Counted from the first letter of the stretch, positions 33,783-46,377 are shown. The stretch: 64,000 nt of DNA from Mucor racemosus (GCA_027405735.1 JAPEHQ010000003.1:2728001-2792000); one strand, 5' to 3'. Made by a program: numbers and translations. The notes: generated by a model from the sequence alone, not told the origin.

Positions 33783-35389
33783 GTTTGTTGATATAAGATT
33801 AGAAAAGAAAAAAGCAACCCAATATTTGGGAGATTTTATATTTATCAGGTTACGCGAAATTCTAGCAATGAAGCCACAACAGGTTGAATGTGTAGTGTAA
33901 TTAAATGTCAGAACTCTCAAGTTCATTATTTAATCCAGCGTAGCATGGCTATTACTGAAGTCTCAAAGTAAATGGAAGACGCATCACTATAAAGTGCTCT
34001 ATGCAGTACAATCCTTATATCTCAGCATGTTGGACTATGAAAATGAACATCGTTACGACCAAAAAAACAATTCAGCACACTTTTCGCATTTTCGAGATTT
34101 TCTGGATTATCTATATCTTTGAATTTGATCTGGTTCGTAAATTAAGATGACATTTTACGAAGAATATAGTCTTCAACAACAGCCACAGTCTGAAAATGCA
34201 CCTAATTCTTGGCCTCGGCCCCAATTACGTCAATCAATTTTTAAGAATTCTTGCACAGAAGTTTTTGTTAAACTGTATGGTGCTGGAAATAATATCAATT
34301 TGGCTACAATTTTTTAAAACGGGTCGCTTACATTTTAAAAAACCGTTGATATTTCAATTTTTCTTCTTAGATTACTTCGTACACTCTAAGAAGATATTGC
34401 TAGATTAGTTTAGATGAGCATCAAAGCAATAATTATACACTTACTGCGTTGTAAAAATACTTTTTAGAAAACAATGCTGCAATCCCGATAGTTTGTATAG
34501 TCGAATTTTGATTAATGGAAGTCAATCTTTTACGTTAATATTTCAAACGTCGTAAAATTGAATCTACAAAAGACACTTTCGCGAAATCGAAATGTTACAA
34601 TATTCTATACTTAGTTTGAATGATTATGAAATAAACAATCGATATCAGAAGTTAAATATTGCAAGTATAAGACTGCAATTAAACAAAGGAAAAGCTTGGT
34701 AGTTACTTATCATTGGAGTATGTATACAAAAAATAATGTTCCATCCGTTTTCAAAAGAATATACAAGCATTACATTTCAAAAATCTGCCTGAATAGTTCA
34801 TCGACTGCTTTAATTAAGTAAAAATAGAGCTTCCAGCTTTACAAATATACATTATCGGTAATAATTATTAACATTATGTCGCCATATGTTACTCAATTCT
34901 ATTTAAATTCTTTGATTGCTTTTAAACACTACAACTGCTTTTCATCTAATTATGCTCGTGAGCCGGATTGGTATACAACAAGAAATGTTTCGTTCTCCTA
35001 TTAAAGTTCCGCGTGTTTTGGACTCCGATATGGAAAAAGAGACAAGTTTTGAACCTTGCGAGTATAGCATATTTTATACACTAAGCTTATAGGGCAATCC
35101 ATATTACAATGCAATGTTAGCATGCCATACATGAAGGGAAAAAATAAATGGGACGGTCGGTATAAGATAAATAAATGTAATTGGGAGTTATTATTATTTA
35201 CCAATATAACGCAGCACCAAAAGCTAGGTAATGCATGCGAAAACGTTATACGGAAAGTGTTGGTTAGGCAACAATACACCAAATGGGACAATCAATATTA
35301 AATAAACATATATCCTAAAATTGATCTAAAGTTAAACTAATATTTCATTGTATAGTTAAAACTCCGTAATTGAGGTATCTGTTTTTAAT
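33783..35389. other. Intergenic; one short ORF of unknown status
   Basis: Mostly AT-rich. A 56-codon frame at 34147-34317 starts MTFYEEYSLQQQPQSE and has protein-like composition, but ends without a donor that I can extend. It may be a tiny gene or the remnant of one. Nothing else was recognised. Confidence 0.35.
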
Positions 35390-36275
35390 ACTTACAAAGT
35401 AGATCCAATTGAAGACTCCTCTTCATTTTTTGTTTAAGCAAAAAAGGTTAAGTTTTCATCGAGAAAACTACAACCATAGCTCACAGGATAGCTCACAATC
35501 AATGTCGACGGAGTCCCAAGATCTATTCGTACAAATTGATCAGAAAATGATCCAAAAAACAAAGTCGTTTAATAACTCATAAACTTCAAAGTTAGTAGAT
35601 CTAGCGTTTTAAATGGTTTTTGTACACTTTCAAATTCTGCATTCATTTAAATAAAATTCAGACAAATGTTTTACATTAAATTTTGCGTAAAATGCAGTTG
35701 AAATTTTAGAGGCTTTTGAAGATACATATCACTTTTTATAAACATATTTTAAATGTAAATAGTGGAGATAATGCAAAAAAATATGATCTATCAATAGAGC
35801 CATTGTTGAACCTATTAGTTGCATTTTTTGTAGAGAAAACAAGATTTTTTTAATCTTTTTTTTTTCAAATTCAGAACTTAGGATGAGGGCATACACGGAG
35901 AAAATTGAAGCTAGACACCAAGGTATCTCTTTGGACACGTTTTTGAGGATGTTTCTACGAAAAATTAATATTTTGAAAAAACCTAAATTGGGCTCAATGA
36001 AGCTCAACAAGACCAATCACATGAATGTAAAAAAAACATTGCTCAATATAATAAGTATCTTGTAATCTACTACAAAAAAGTAAAAAAAATGAAATAAAAA
36101 AAAAGTGCTCGGAATTTTTTTATACTTAAATACGTTATAGAATGCATCAAAACAAGTTTTATTATAAAAAGTATTGGTACAGTATAACTTAATTTTCTCT
36201 AGAGATATGAAGGTTTAAAGTATTTGATTTTTTGAGGTGAAATACCTGTAAAAATCTGAAACATTAACCTCAATT
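35390..36275. repeat. Repeat Z, copy 2 (inverted relative to copy 1)
   Basis: Inverted, diverged counterpart of 15065-15958, with the same motif order read on the other strand. Short frames in both copies are not conserved as proteins. Confidence 0.65.
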
Positions 36276-36489
36276 GAGTATAATTCGAAAGCTCGTTTCT
36301 AAATATTGCATAGTTAATGAAAAAAGCTGGGCATTGCATAGAATCGCAAAATGCTGTATTCTAAAAGTAAAATAACTAGTAGATTTGGTTGTTTTGCTAT
36401 GCTTTTTAGCAATTACGTAAGAAACTAACACGATCCATTACTGGTTCAGTACTATTTTGTCCAATAATATTTTCAAATTTTGTAAATTA

Positions 36490-36622
36490 GTGGACACATC
36501 CAACAAAATTTCCACTAACCCACTATTTCGAAATAATGAAAAATCACAGTGAAATTCCTTGACCAGAATTGGGAAAGCCAAAAGTTTCTGTTAAACTGAA
36601 TTTCCCTTATTCATGTGTCCAC
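36490..36622. mobile_element. 133-bp MITE with TA target duplication
   Basis: The ends are GTGGACACAT and ATGTGTCCAC, perfectly inverted over 10 bp. TA flanks both sides (36488-36489, 36623-36624). There is no coding capacity. TIR plus TA fits a Tc1/mariner/pogo-type MITE. Confidence 0.75.
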
Positions 36623-36683
36623 TAAATCGATCCATGTCTGTAAACCATTACAAAAGAAATTCCAATAAAGAACAAATGAAGTC

Positions 36684-37995
36684 TGCTGAGATATATGATG
36701 TTTTATGTTTTATTATACTGTATGTAGATAAGATGTAACCAAAAATATATATAGATGAGATATTAGATGTAAGATGTAAGATAAGATGTTTATTGAATGT
36801 TCTTTTCGAACATGGTTATTTATATTAAATTGGAACGTCTAAAATGAAATGATAAAAAATATAAAATGAACTGATAACGTATAAAGTATAATGGGATGTT
36901 AAAATAAAATATTTGAAAGATAATGTTTCATTAGAATTAATGGTGTTGTATTAGAATCCAAATATAGCGCTACGGTGGTAGTCGTATTGTCAGGATATTG
37001 CTATTGCTGCAAATCGGACAGAAACTCTCTTTTTTTTCTTAAAATAAATTATTATCTGTCAAAATAAACAAACAATCTTGATCCACAAAAACTATATTAT
37101 ACTTCCAGATTCTAGTTCAGAAGTAACACAAATCATACGCGAAATTCATCAAACCTTATATATTATTGATTTAATCTCCCATTATATTTTTGACAACTCA
37201 TACAAAAAGACCAACAGATTTAATTACCATGAATACAACATAACCGAATATTGACAGGATCAATATCTGAAATCTTTGCTTAATCTTTACAAAGCTTTAC
37301 TCAGTGATTATAAATCAACACATATTCATGGAAGTATATGAATGTAACCATATCTCATATCACCATAATCAACAAGCTCGACTTTTTCATTAGATGTCAA
37401 TAAAGACATTTTATTATCGAATTCAAACAACATTATAAATATCAAGGATGTTCTAACAGACGAACATTAGTATAAATAACAACATTTAAAAAGGCCAATT
37501 AATTAGTAAAAAACTTATCCTATTTCTTACCTATATTTTTAATTATATACTATTTTCATATTATTTTGATATCCCTTACTTTATATCTACTATCTTATGA
37601 GATCCCTTGAACTATTTTCTATATATTTCATTGCACATTTCTTCTTTTTCTTTATTTATTTCGCTTTATATATTTATACAAAACGTTTATTACAGTTGGA
37701 GAATTTATAAACTCTGGTGCTTCTTTAATAAATATAAGATATAACGATATAACTGCATCAGCTATACTCTATTCTTTTATTCTTTATTTCATATTCACTT
37801 TACAACAATCTCAATTGTAACACTGTTTTGACTTATGTAACAAAAGAATTAAAACTTCTATTGTCGTGTGCTGAGATATATGTTTTACAGTAAATTCAAA
37901 TAAATGTATACAAAAGATTATATATGAGATAAAAGATGATCTTTATTATTATTATATGTTTTGATATTTTATACTAATTAAAAAGGTTACACACA
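36684..37995. mobile_element. 1.3-kb TG..CA element with 5-bp TSD
   Basis: It starts TGCTGAGATATATG and ends GTTACACACA, flanked by AAGTC (36679-36683 and 37996-38000). The same 14-mer recurs at 37869-37882, 127 bp from the right end. It might therefore be a miniature LTR element with diverged LTRs of about 127 bp (36684-36812 and 37869-37995), or a long solo LTR. No protein is encoded. It ends 94 bp downstream of the tRNA 3' end. Confidence 0.55.
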
Positions 37996-38089
37996 AAGTC
38001 TGTGTGTACCTGACACTATGACAACAATAAAGAAAAAAAAAAAACGAATTATAAACGTCTCATTTTAATAAATGATTGTAAAAAAAATT

Positions 38090-38161
38090 GAGGCTACCAG
38101 GGGTCGAACCTGGAATCTCCTGATTCGTAGTCAGACGCCTTATCCATTGGGCCATAGCCCC
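38090..38161 (-). tRNA. tRNA-Arg (anticodon ACG)
   Basis: The 72-nt cloverleaf folds fully. Acceptor GGGGCTA pairs with TAGCCTC, the anticodon loop is CTACGAA (ACG at 34-36), and the T stem-loop is CCAGG-TTCGACC-CCTGG. There is no intron. A run of T on the minus strand directly downstream serves as the Pol III terminator. Internal A and B boxes are intact (GGTTCGACCCC). It reads CGU/CGC/CGA after A34-to-inosine editing. Confidence 0.96.
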
Positions 38162-38172
38162 TCAACTTGATA

Positions 38173-38464
38173 TGTCAAGTGTCATTTTTAATAGATAGTA
38201 ATAGTAAATATATTAAGCTCACGTGATATATATCATGTGCATTCCGACCTGTTCGGTTCGATAGATCTGTTCGGTATTTAGTCATTACTAGTTATGAGTA
38301 TATAAGCTCATGTTATATACTTCAATAATAAATTTAATTTCTTTCTAATCTAATATAAATCTATTACTATTACATTTATTAATAGTTGTTCCTTACAGAC
38401 TAAACATATAAAACATAGCTAAAATACCTAATAGCCTTCGGCTATAGGTACATTATTACAGTCA
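38173..38464 (+). mobile_element. Solo LTR family H, next to the tRNA 5' end
   Basis: The termini are TGTCAAGTGTC and TTACAGTCA with perfect TSD TGATA (38168-38172 and 38465-38469). Length is 292 bp. A TATATAAGCTC box lies mid-element on the plus strand. The left TSD starts 7 nt from the tRNA 5' base, inside the usual Pol III start zone, in opposite orientation to the tRNA. It is the only copy in the window. Confidence 0.82.
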
Positions 38465-38654
38465 TGATAGTTTTGATACATACGTATTTATTGATAGGTA
38501 AATCTTTAGGGTAATCTTACGTAATATTACTACACTGCAACTAAAGTGGGTATTACTTCGTATTCCCTAAAGGTAATATGGCCATATTTTTTTTTTCAGT
38601 GGTGGTAGAGTTAATTACATACTACAAGCAGTGAAAATATGATAAAATATTTGC

Positions 38655-40130
38655 TTTTCTCTGGGTAGATTTTTAAAAAAATGAATTTTTTCTGAAATTC
38701 CAAAATACCCGTGTCTTTTTTTCTAAAGAAATATGAAAACAATTTATAAGAGATTTTTTTTTCAATGAAAATATTAACATGTATTTGAATATAAAAATGG
38801 AAATACTGTATATTCTAAAAATAAATGATTATCATATAATATTTTACTTTTATATATAATAAATCCTTTAAATTTGCGATTTTCTGGACCTTTTCGAATC
38901 CGGTTGTACCATCGTATACTTTCCAAGCTAAATCCCGTTATAGTGGCTAATGTTGTATGTTTTATTTTATACTTTGCATAAAATAAGCGTTTGAATAATT
39001 AGTTATACCGTATATCATTAATTTTTGTATAAAATTTTGATACCTACATCTCATCACAGCTGCTTGAGATATTTAAACAGCCGCGTCCGGACTGTTCGGT
39101 AATTTTTTTTTTTAGAAATTTACAGCTTAAAAATGCTATTAGATTGCCGCGTCCGGAGATCGTACGGCATTTTTTGGAAGAGTGACCATTGGTAGAAATT
39201 ACATGTAATTTTGATTTTTAACGTATTTTTACATTAATTTTTCCATAATAGTGCATAAAAAAATAACTTTTGTTAAAACCACAACCATCAAGAGTTTATA
39301 AATAAACCAAAAAAATTCTGCGAGCCTCATTTCTTTTCTTTTAGTTTGAATCTTTTTAATTTGTCAGAGCTGAAAAAAGTAAGTATGATAGTAGTTCTAC
39401 TTTTAATTATAATTCTTATGCCGTTTTATTAGGCTGTCTTTGTCCCTCATTCATGAAAATCTTTTGCTCATAAAGTTCTATAATAATTACGGTACATGTT
39501 TATTAACAAATGTTTTATTACGACGTTAGAAAATAACACGTGATCCTGCTATTTGTTGATTAATTTGTATTGTTTTATACAAATAGCAACTGACCCGATC
39601 GATTTGTATTAGCCAAACCATATAAATGCTGTCTACGTAAGGTAATAGATATCCTTTTATAATATTATCTTCATATTGAAATAAACTAATTTATAATTAT
39701 TTAGTCTTTAAGCTTGCTGTGATATATCTTCTCTGATACTCTGATAAATATCTCGATTTCCCCAGTTGTTTGTTGAAAGCTTGAAAGTAGTAAGATCAAA
39801 ATAAATCCTGCGCAAATGTGTAGCTTATCAATGTATAGATTTAAATACCTGGTATATTTAGTACTACCCTGAAAAGTTTTTTACTTTGAAGTGCTAGGTT
39901 AGTAATACATTTACATTTTTATCCAACTCTTAAAAAAGGTTTTTCTGGCTATTATTATATATTTAATGATACTGTCTATAATTGTGTTATCTTTAGAAAC
40001 TGTAAAGGTTAGTGTATTAAATCTGGCTGAGGTTCATTCAGAAGAAGTAGTTAAATTGATACCAATTTAGTATAATGTATGCTATACATTTTTGTATATT
40101 TTTCCGAATAAATTCTTTTATCTCATTTAG
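38655..40130. repeat. Segment S, copy 1 (about 1.5 kb)
   Basis: Begins near CTCTGGGTAGATTTT and continues to the left end of X copy 2. It is duplicated at 49580-51752, where the copy is interrupted by LTR-G copy 3 and a CACTA-like MITE. Identity is high over long stretches. It contains CCGCGTCCGGA blocks twice near 39080 and 39150. No coding or RNA gene was recognised. S and X were duplicated together as one block. Confidence 0.75.
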
Positions 40131-40132
40131 TA

Positions 40133-43100
40133 CGGCCAAACTATGCTTTCCATGGGCATAACAATCTGCACAGATGGACAGAATAAAAAATTTTGTGCAG
40201 ATCAGGCAGCTAAAATGAACAGAGCAATGAGATCAAGGTTTTCTAGTTAATTTACTAAAGTATATCAATCGTAGTATAAATAATAACGAAGATAATTTGA
40301 GTGGTTTCAAGCAATGTGAGTTACTATGATTCAACAGAATTGGCTTATTGACGAGATATATTAACTTGAAATTTGGGGTTTGAAAGGGTTCTGCCCATGT
40401 TCTACTACTTTTGGGGACCAAATGGGAACAACGACAACAACCTGTTTTGCAACACTAAAAGTATTTATGCGTTTGTGAATTTCTGTTTGCAACACACAAA
40501 ACCGAATGATTTAGAATTATTTTTCCTCCTTCTTCCCCACTCTTTCCTCAGCTCTTTTATTTATGTTTAGAACTGCAACAGAAAGACAAATATTTTTTAT
40601 AAACTGAAATCAAGTAGCAGGCACAAGTACATGTTTTTCCTATTGTTTATTTGTAAATGAATTATTAGCTATTAATGTTAGAGGGCGCATTATAATATTT
40701 CTCTCGAACAAAAAAAGTATCCAAGACTTAGTCATTTGGTTCCATCATCTACATTATAATCATTGCTTTTTTAGTCTAAAGTTGATATCAACCTGGAGAA
40801 AAGTTGGTAATTCTAAGAGTATGTATAGTATTGACTTGATTTGAATGAATGAATAAATAAGCTCATGTTAGTCTATTTAGTTTCTAAAAATATTTGTCTC
40901 TGTTTAATGACCAACAGCAAAGAGGAGGAATACAAAATGTTGTCTTGTATATCACTACCAACTATCAAAGGCACGCCATAATCATTACTTGTTAGTTGAT
41001 TTTATTTACTAATAAATCAATTTTCATAGGATAAAAGTAAGGCGTTGTTTTATCAAGTGCGATGTTGGCGTTCAATGTATTTCAGTTAAATTGAGCAGAT
41101 AGAGATATGGCTCATACAGAAATCTATGAATGTGTGAGAAAGCTCAGATCTATGAACACAATAAAATGATTCAAATTGTGATGCTTCGTCGACCTGTACG
41201 AGATTTTTTTGTGGCGATAACTGGTGGCTCAAGTGTAATTTAGGCATTTGATTGTCAAATGTATCGAAACAAAACGAAGTTGGTTAATTGATATAACGGA
41301 TAATATATACAATGTCATTTATTGAATGGGTGGTGAATGTGAATGTATAAAGTAAAGCTTACTTTGGGATAATATCATTACGGCCGAACTGTGCTGCACA
41401 AAATGATATCGTTGTGCCTAGATGGGCTGCATACTATAACCTGAGCTGTTATGCCCACTGAATATGGCTAAAAAGATAACAAGATGCAAATGGGCACAAC
41501 AAAAGAAACTGCACATGAGCACAACTCTAAGCCAGTATGTGCAGAATTATAGATTATATGTAGACAATACAGTTCAATATGTTGTTGATGTAGAGCAATA
41601 CATGCAAGAGCCAATATATTTACGATTATCATCGTCATTTGTAAATATGTTTATAGCTATAATGTTTACAGCAACAATGGTTTTTGCTCGAGCATAAATT
41701 TAAATAGCACTTACTGCTTAAATTCATATGCAAGCCAAATCTAAGATTATAAATGTCACCTTATCACATATAAAATTTAAACAAATTAACCTTGTTTAAA
41801 CTTACTATTTTAGTTTACGATTGTCAGCTGTAAAAAGATTTGTTTTCAAGTATACAGTAGCTACGATCAAGACTATGGTTATTAGGCAAGACATTAGATC
41901 ATTGCTTTTTTTTGTTTTTGTTTCTATATCATTTGAAATTATATTACTTTTCTGGGACATTTCGTGGGTTTGTAGCCAGTTCTAGCTTCTTATTAACTAG
42001 GTATAAATATTATTGTCTTCGATTTGATCTGGTAATCAAGAAATACGTCCAATAAGACAGTAGTAAATAATGATATTTGATCTTAGAATGCGGTTAAATG
42101 AAAATATCAGTCTCTGATATAGGCTGCTACTTATATTAAAAAAAATTAGTCACTTACGTTAGCATGGGTATTCAGATAAAAGAAAAGAATACCAGCTTGA
42201 TAGTCTGATATGCCTTATCAAATGGTAAATATATCCTTGGAATATGAAAACAAAAAGAGAGAAACAGCACACGTAGAAAAGGATTTTCAAGGCTTTACAT
42301 TATTTAACGCAATTAAAACCCTGCTAAATTGTGCATTTCAGCCAATGTGAAAGCAGTATTACAGCGCATAAACCATAAACAAAACAAAACAAGCAGCATC
42401 TGTTATCATACAAACGTGCATTTTTTTTACCAGAAAAATCGTCTGTCATATCATACATCCATTAAAAAATTGCAAAAGCGACCCCTTAGAGAGACGCCGT
42501 AATTGAGCATAGCAAGATTGAACGGCTAAGTCTCTTATACTACGGTATATCTAAGCTTTTAGTAAAAAACGTATTTTTTTTCAACTTTTTCTTATATTTA
42601 ACCACTTGTGGTCTGAAAATTCAGATTTTGTAGCGGACATTTTCGGAACTCATTTCATCCTTACCAACACTCATGATTTTTATCAAAAAATAGAAAAATC
42701 AAATTTTGATAACAAAATCAACGTTTAAATATACTACATTGTGAGAGAAAATTGTAGCTATAGCTAATACAAATTTTATAAAAGCTTAATATTAAATGTT
42801 AAATAATGAAACTTTGTACTTTTGTCCCAAAAACGCTTTTTTGGTTAAAGGATTTTCATGCAGTATTTCGTAATAAAAATGTTTGTTGTTTTTTATTGAG
42901 CAAATAGAGCGCTAAATTCTGCATATGTGTATATTTTTTGTTTTTATAATTGGTAGTATAATTAACTCTAGATTTGCAAAACCAAAAAAAAAAAATTAAA
43001 AAATGTCAAAATTGATGATCTGGACAAAAATAATTTTCTAAATTAATATTCCGCTTATAAGCCTTGTAAGTCTTAAAAATAAGAGACTTTACGATATTTG

Positions 43101-43985
43101 AGAACTTTTCCAAGAATTTACGATGCTGTACCCATTTGATTCAAGCTTATTACTGTAAATCTTTATACATGTTAATATTGTGTGGTAGTTTATTTTATGG
43201 GAATATAGTCTTACTTTATAATTATTGTGTTAGAGGTGGTTTACATTGTTGAGTTTAGTCTTACCTCTCCAATATCATAAACATAAACATAAACATGGCC
43301 ATCACTGGAATATATTGCCACCTTTTTATCCTCTTTGTCCCAAGCCAATTTATTCAATGTTTTACCAAAACCAACTTTAGTACTTACAAATGCTTCTTCG
43401 GTATTTGCATTCAAACTCCATAAATTATTAAATTGACTGGTTCTATCTATAGTAGTAGTATAAAACTTATCATTAGCCCGCCTTATGATAAATGTCAATC
43501 TAAAAATTAGAAACATTCCATTGTCATTGTTATAAGCTATGAAAAGCTTGATTTTTAATAATACAACAATTAAATGAAAAACAAGATGATACTAATAGCA
43601 TATAGTGAGTATTTAACATCTAAGTTTGATGAAGTATGCTTTTAAACCCTTTTAAAAATTCTGAGGCAAACACAACACCTTGGCCCTGTAATTTCTATCC
43701 ATCAAAATGCTGCGATTATTTCCAATACACAATAAATGCACCTTTTATCAACTTTGACCTTGATGTACATTGTTGGGTATCAGTGTTTTACCTGCTGTAT
43801 TTTCTCTAATTTATTAATATTCAGTCATATTGAACGATGATATGTAGCACTGCCAAAAAAAAAAGAATAAATGCTTCAAGAGTTTTCTACATACCAAATT
43901 ATGCAATTTAGTAGTAGCAATGATTGTACTTAACTAAGTTTTTTGAAGAACCCATTGATGTTAATCAGAATAATTAGTACTTTAC
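40133..43985 (+). mobile_element. Repeat element X, copy 2 (right half inverted)
   Basis: The left end CGGCCAAACTATGC follows TA at 40131-40132. The left module runs to about 41370. From 41381 the sequence is the right module in inverted orientation, starting with the right-end TIR (CGGCCGAACTGTGCTGC) and ending near 43980. Other copies have this half in direct order, so an inversion of about 2.6 kb is implied. A 77-codon frame at 41464-41697 recurs almost unchanged, inverted, at 56759-56992. Confidence 0.7.
43265..43499 (-). pseudogene. Captured exon fragment, dynein intermediate chain-like (X copy 2)
   Basis: 235 nt between AG and GTAAG on the minus strand. Open for the whole exon, with LWSLNANTEEAF and WDKEDKKVAIYSSDG and ending YDIGE. 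Its 91-aa frame (43516-43241) is identical to that of X copy 3, pointing to recent duplication rather than selection. Confidence 0.7.
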
Positions 43986-44039
43986 TACGGCCAAACTGTG
44001 TTTCTCATGGGCATAATAGTCCACATAGATGGACAGAAT

Positions 44040-44437
44040 TGATATATCAGAAGTTTACCCAGATGTAGAAATCCAGGAACAACTATTAAAATCCAACATG
44101 GCATGCCATTTAGTAACGCATACTATATGTCATACATAACCACTAGCATTAACAGCAACTATCAGGAACATTCAGAAACACTTGGAAATAATGAAACATA
44201 AGCAATCCTACATCTTATCCAGATGATACAATTACAGATTTCCAATTCCACAAACTCCATTGTATATAATTTGTTCCCAAATCATATCAAGTACCTCAAT
44301 GCCCGGCAATTCATGAATAATATTAATAATCATATAACTATCTAAAAAACATATAAATATTATGAAGCATCAAGGAATTAATAAAATATATCTTTTAGCA
44401 GAGTATTTTTATAACAACAGTATCTTTTGATATGACA
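44040..44437 (+). mobile_element. Solo LTR family C, copy 2
   Basis: The termini are TGATATATCAG and GATATGACA with perfect TSD AGAAT (44035-44039 and 44438-44442). Length is 398 bp, close to copy 1. It sits in the subterminal region of X copy 3, where X copy 2 shows the uninterrupted GACAGAATAAAAA site. Confidence 0.92.
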
Positions 44438-44519
44438 AGAATAAAAAAATTATGCAGATCAGACAGCCCTGATGACCAGAGCAATGAGATCAAGGTTTTT
44501 TAATCAATTTACTAAAGTA

Positions 44520-44737
44520 TGAGAATTATTGGGGAAATAGATCTTATTTTTATAAAGGGACAAGTAATAAAGAGGCTAGTAGTGATTCAAACACGGAGAA
44601 CATAGGGCCTTTATTGTGAAATAAAAAGGGAACCAAGAACTACTAGGTCTCGGTTCCTAAAGATATTTATACTACAATTTCTATTAAATGTCAGTTCTAA
44701 TAGGAATTGAAATTAAATAAAAGGGCGAAAACCGACA
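44520..44737 (-). mobile_element. Solo LTR family D, copy 1
   Basis: The plus-strand termini are TGAGAATTATT and AAACCGACA with TSD AAGTA (44515-44519 and 44738-44742). Length is 218 bp. The minus strand carries GTATAAATATC then AATAAAGGCCC, so it reads minus. It is homologous to the outer LTR at 53631-54854. Confidence 0.9.
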
Positions 44738-45230
44738 AAGTATATCAATCATAATATAATTAATAACGAAGATAATTTGAACGGTTTAAAGCAAATGTGA
44801 ATTACTCTGATTCAACAAAATTGTCTTATTGACGAGATATGTCAATTTGAAATCTGGGGTTTGAAAGAGTTCTGCCCATGTTCTTCTTTCTGATGCCAAA
44901 TGGGAACAACAACAACCTGTTTTGCAACATTAAAAGTATTTATGCCTTTGTAAATTTTTGTTTGTAACACAAAATCGAATGATTTAGAATTATTTTTCAT
45001 TTTTCTTCCCCCTCTTTCCTTCGCTCTTTTATTTATGTTTAAAACTAAAACAAAAAGACCAATATTTTTTATAAACTGAAATCAAGTAGCAAGTACAACA
45101 GGTACATGTTTTTTCTATTGTTTATTTGGGAACGAATTATTAACTGTCAATGTTAGGGCACGTTATAATATTTTTTCGAACAAAAAAAGCATCCAAGACT
45201 TAGTCATTTTGTTTCATTATATACGTTATA

Positions 45231-46320
45231 TGAAACAGGTAGAGATATTCACGGAAAAAAAGTATAAAAAAACAATAGGAATTCGACTAGATAACGTTAG
45301 GCTTTTATTATCAAGTAAAACTTAATTTACTCTTCTTTGAAAGGAAGATGTCCTTCTATTTATACACAATTTCTAATCTATATTATAAATCAATGAGAAC
45401 AAATAGTGCTACAAAAACGTAATTATAAAAAGCGATAGGAAATACAATTATAACTCTTCTAAATTCATTAAAGGTATAAAGTAAAGCAACGATCCATCTA
45501 CTCGATGGATCGTTGTGGTATTTATATTAAATGTCTAATTCAAATTACTAATGCAGTAATTTGATCTTCTTGGTTTTAAAGCTGATGGGAAAATGGATCA
45601 GCAATTACTAATTCAGGTTATACAATTATCTATAATTGTTGTTTGTGATTTTAAATTATAGTTAAGTTTCTATAATTCATAATCTTGGTTCTCACACCAG
45701 ATTCATGTTATTCATTACTAATTCAATTCGATGTGTGAAAGACTGCCAGTAGTTCACATCAAATAGGACATGCCATTTCCATAATAATCTACCCGATATC
45801 TTTAGGTCCTGATTTTATTATAAATAAAATCAAGCCATATTAAATAATAGTATATTCATGATTCAGGTCAATAATTATAATTTGCTAGGGTCCATATGTC
45901 ATGATGGAATATGTCTAGTTGGATGTTTATAAAATGTAGTGTGAGTAGTAGATGTTGTTCACCTGCTATTGCTATGGCAATAGATTGGTTAGCAGTATAT
46001 AGTTATGGTGATAGATTAGTAGTGACGTGGTCGAATTATGATGATATATATTTCATATCCCTTGAATCCTTTTAATAAATAAGCTTTCTTTCATCTATTA
46101 TATATTTAGCATCTTTATATATAGTTTGGGAAGCTTCACTGAAGCAAACCACATTTCTCCTAGTAGTAGTATAAGAAGTGAGAAATGACACATATCTCGG
46201 TTATGAGATTACTTGCTGTATCAATCAGACATGTCAAATCAAAATGATTCGTGATTTATCCCAGCGGTAATTCAGGTTAGACACCAGATGAAATGGGGAT
46301 CTAAATAGATGTAATCCACA
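45231..46320. mobile_element. 1.09-kb insertion of unknown class
   Basis: The ends are TGAAACAGG and AATCCACA, flanked by the 7-bp direct repeat CGTTATA (45224-45230 and 46321-46327). X copies 2 and 4 show the empty site. It contains a perfect hairpin (CAACGATCCAT arms, about 45487-45516) and three ATTACTAAT motifs. It has no coding capacity. Seven bp is unusual for an LTR TSD, so a composite insertion is possible. Confidence 0.6.
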
Positions 46321-46377
46321 CGTTATAATCAATGCATTTTGGTCGAAATTCGATATCTAACAACAGAAAAATTGATG

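Noticed and set aside
38221..38242. Near-palindrome CACGTGATATATATCATGTG as a regulatory operator of the tRNA
   Set aside because: It lies inside solo LTR-H, so it is more likely part of the LTR promoter.
43241..43516. The 91-aa WD-like frame as a real gene (also 47234-47509)
   Set aside because: The two frames are identical through duplication, the segment has exon borders but no partner exons, and other copies have stops.
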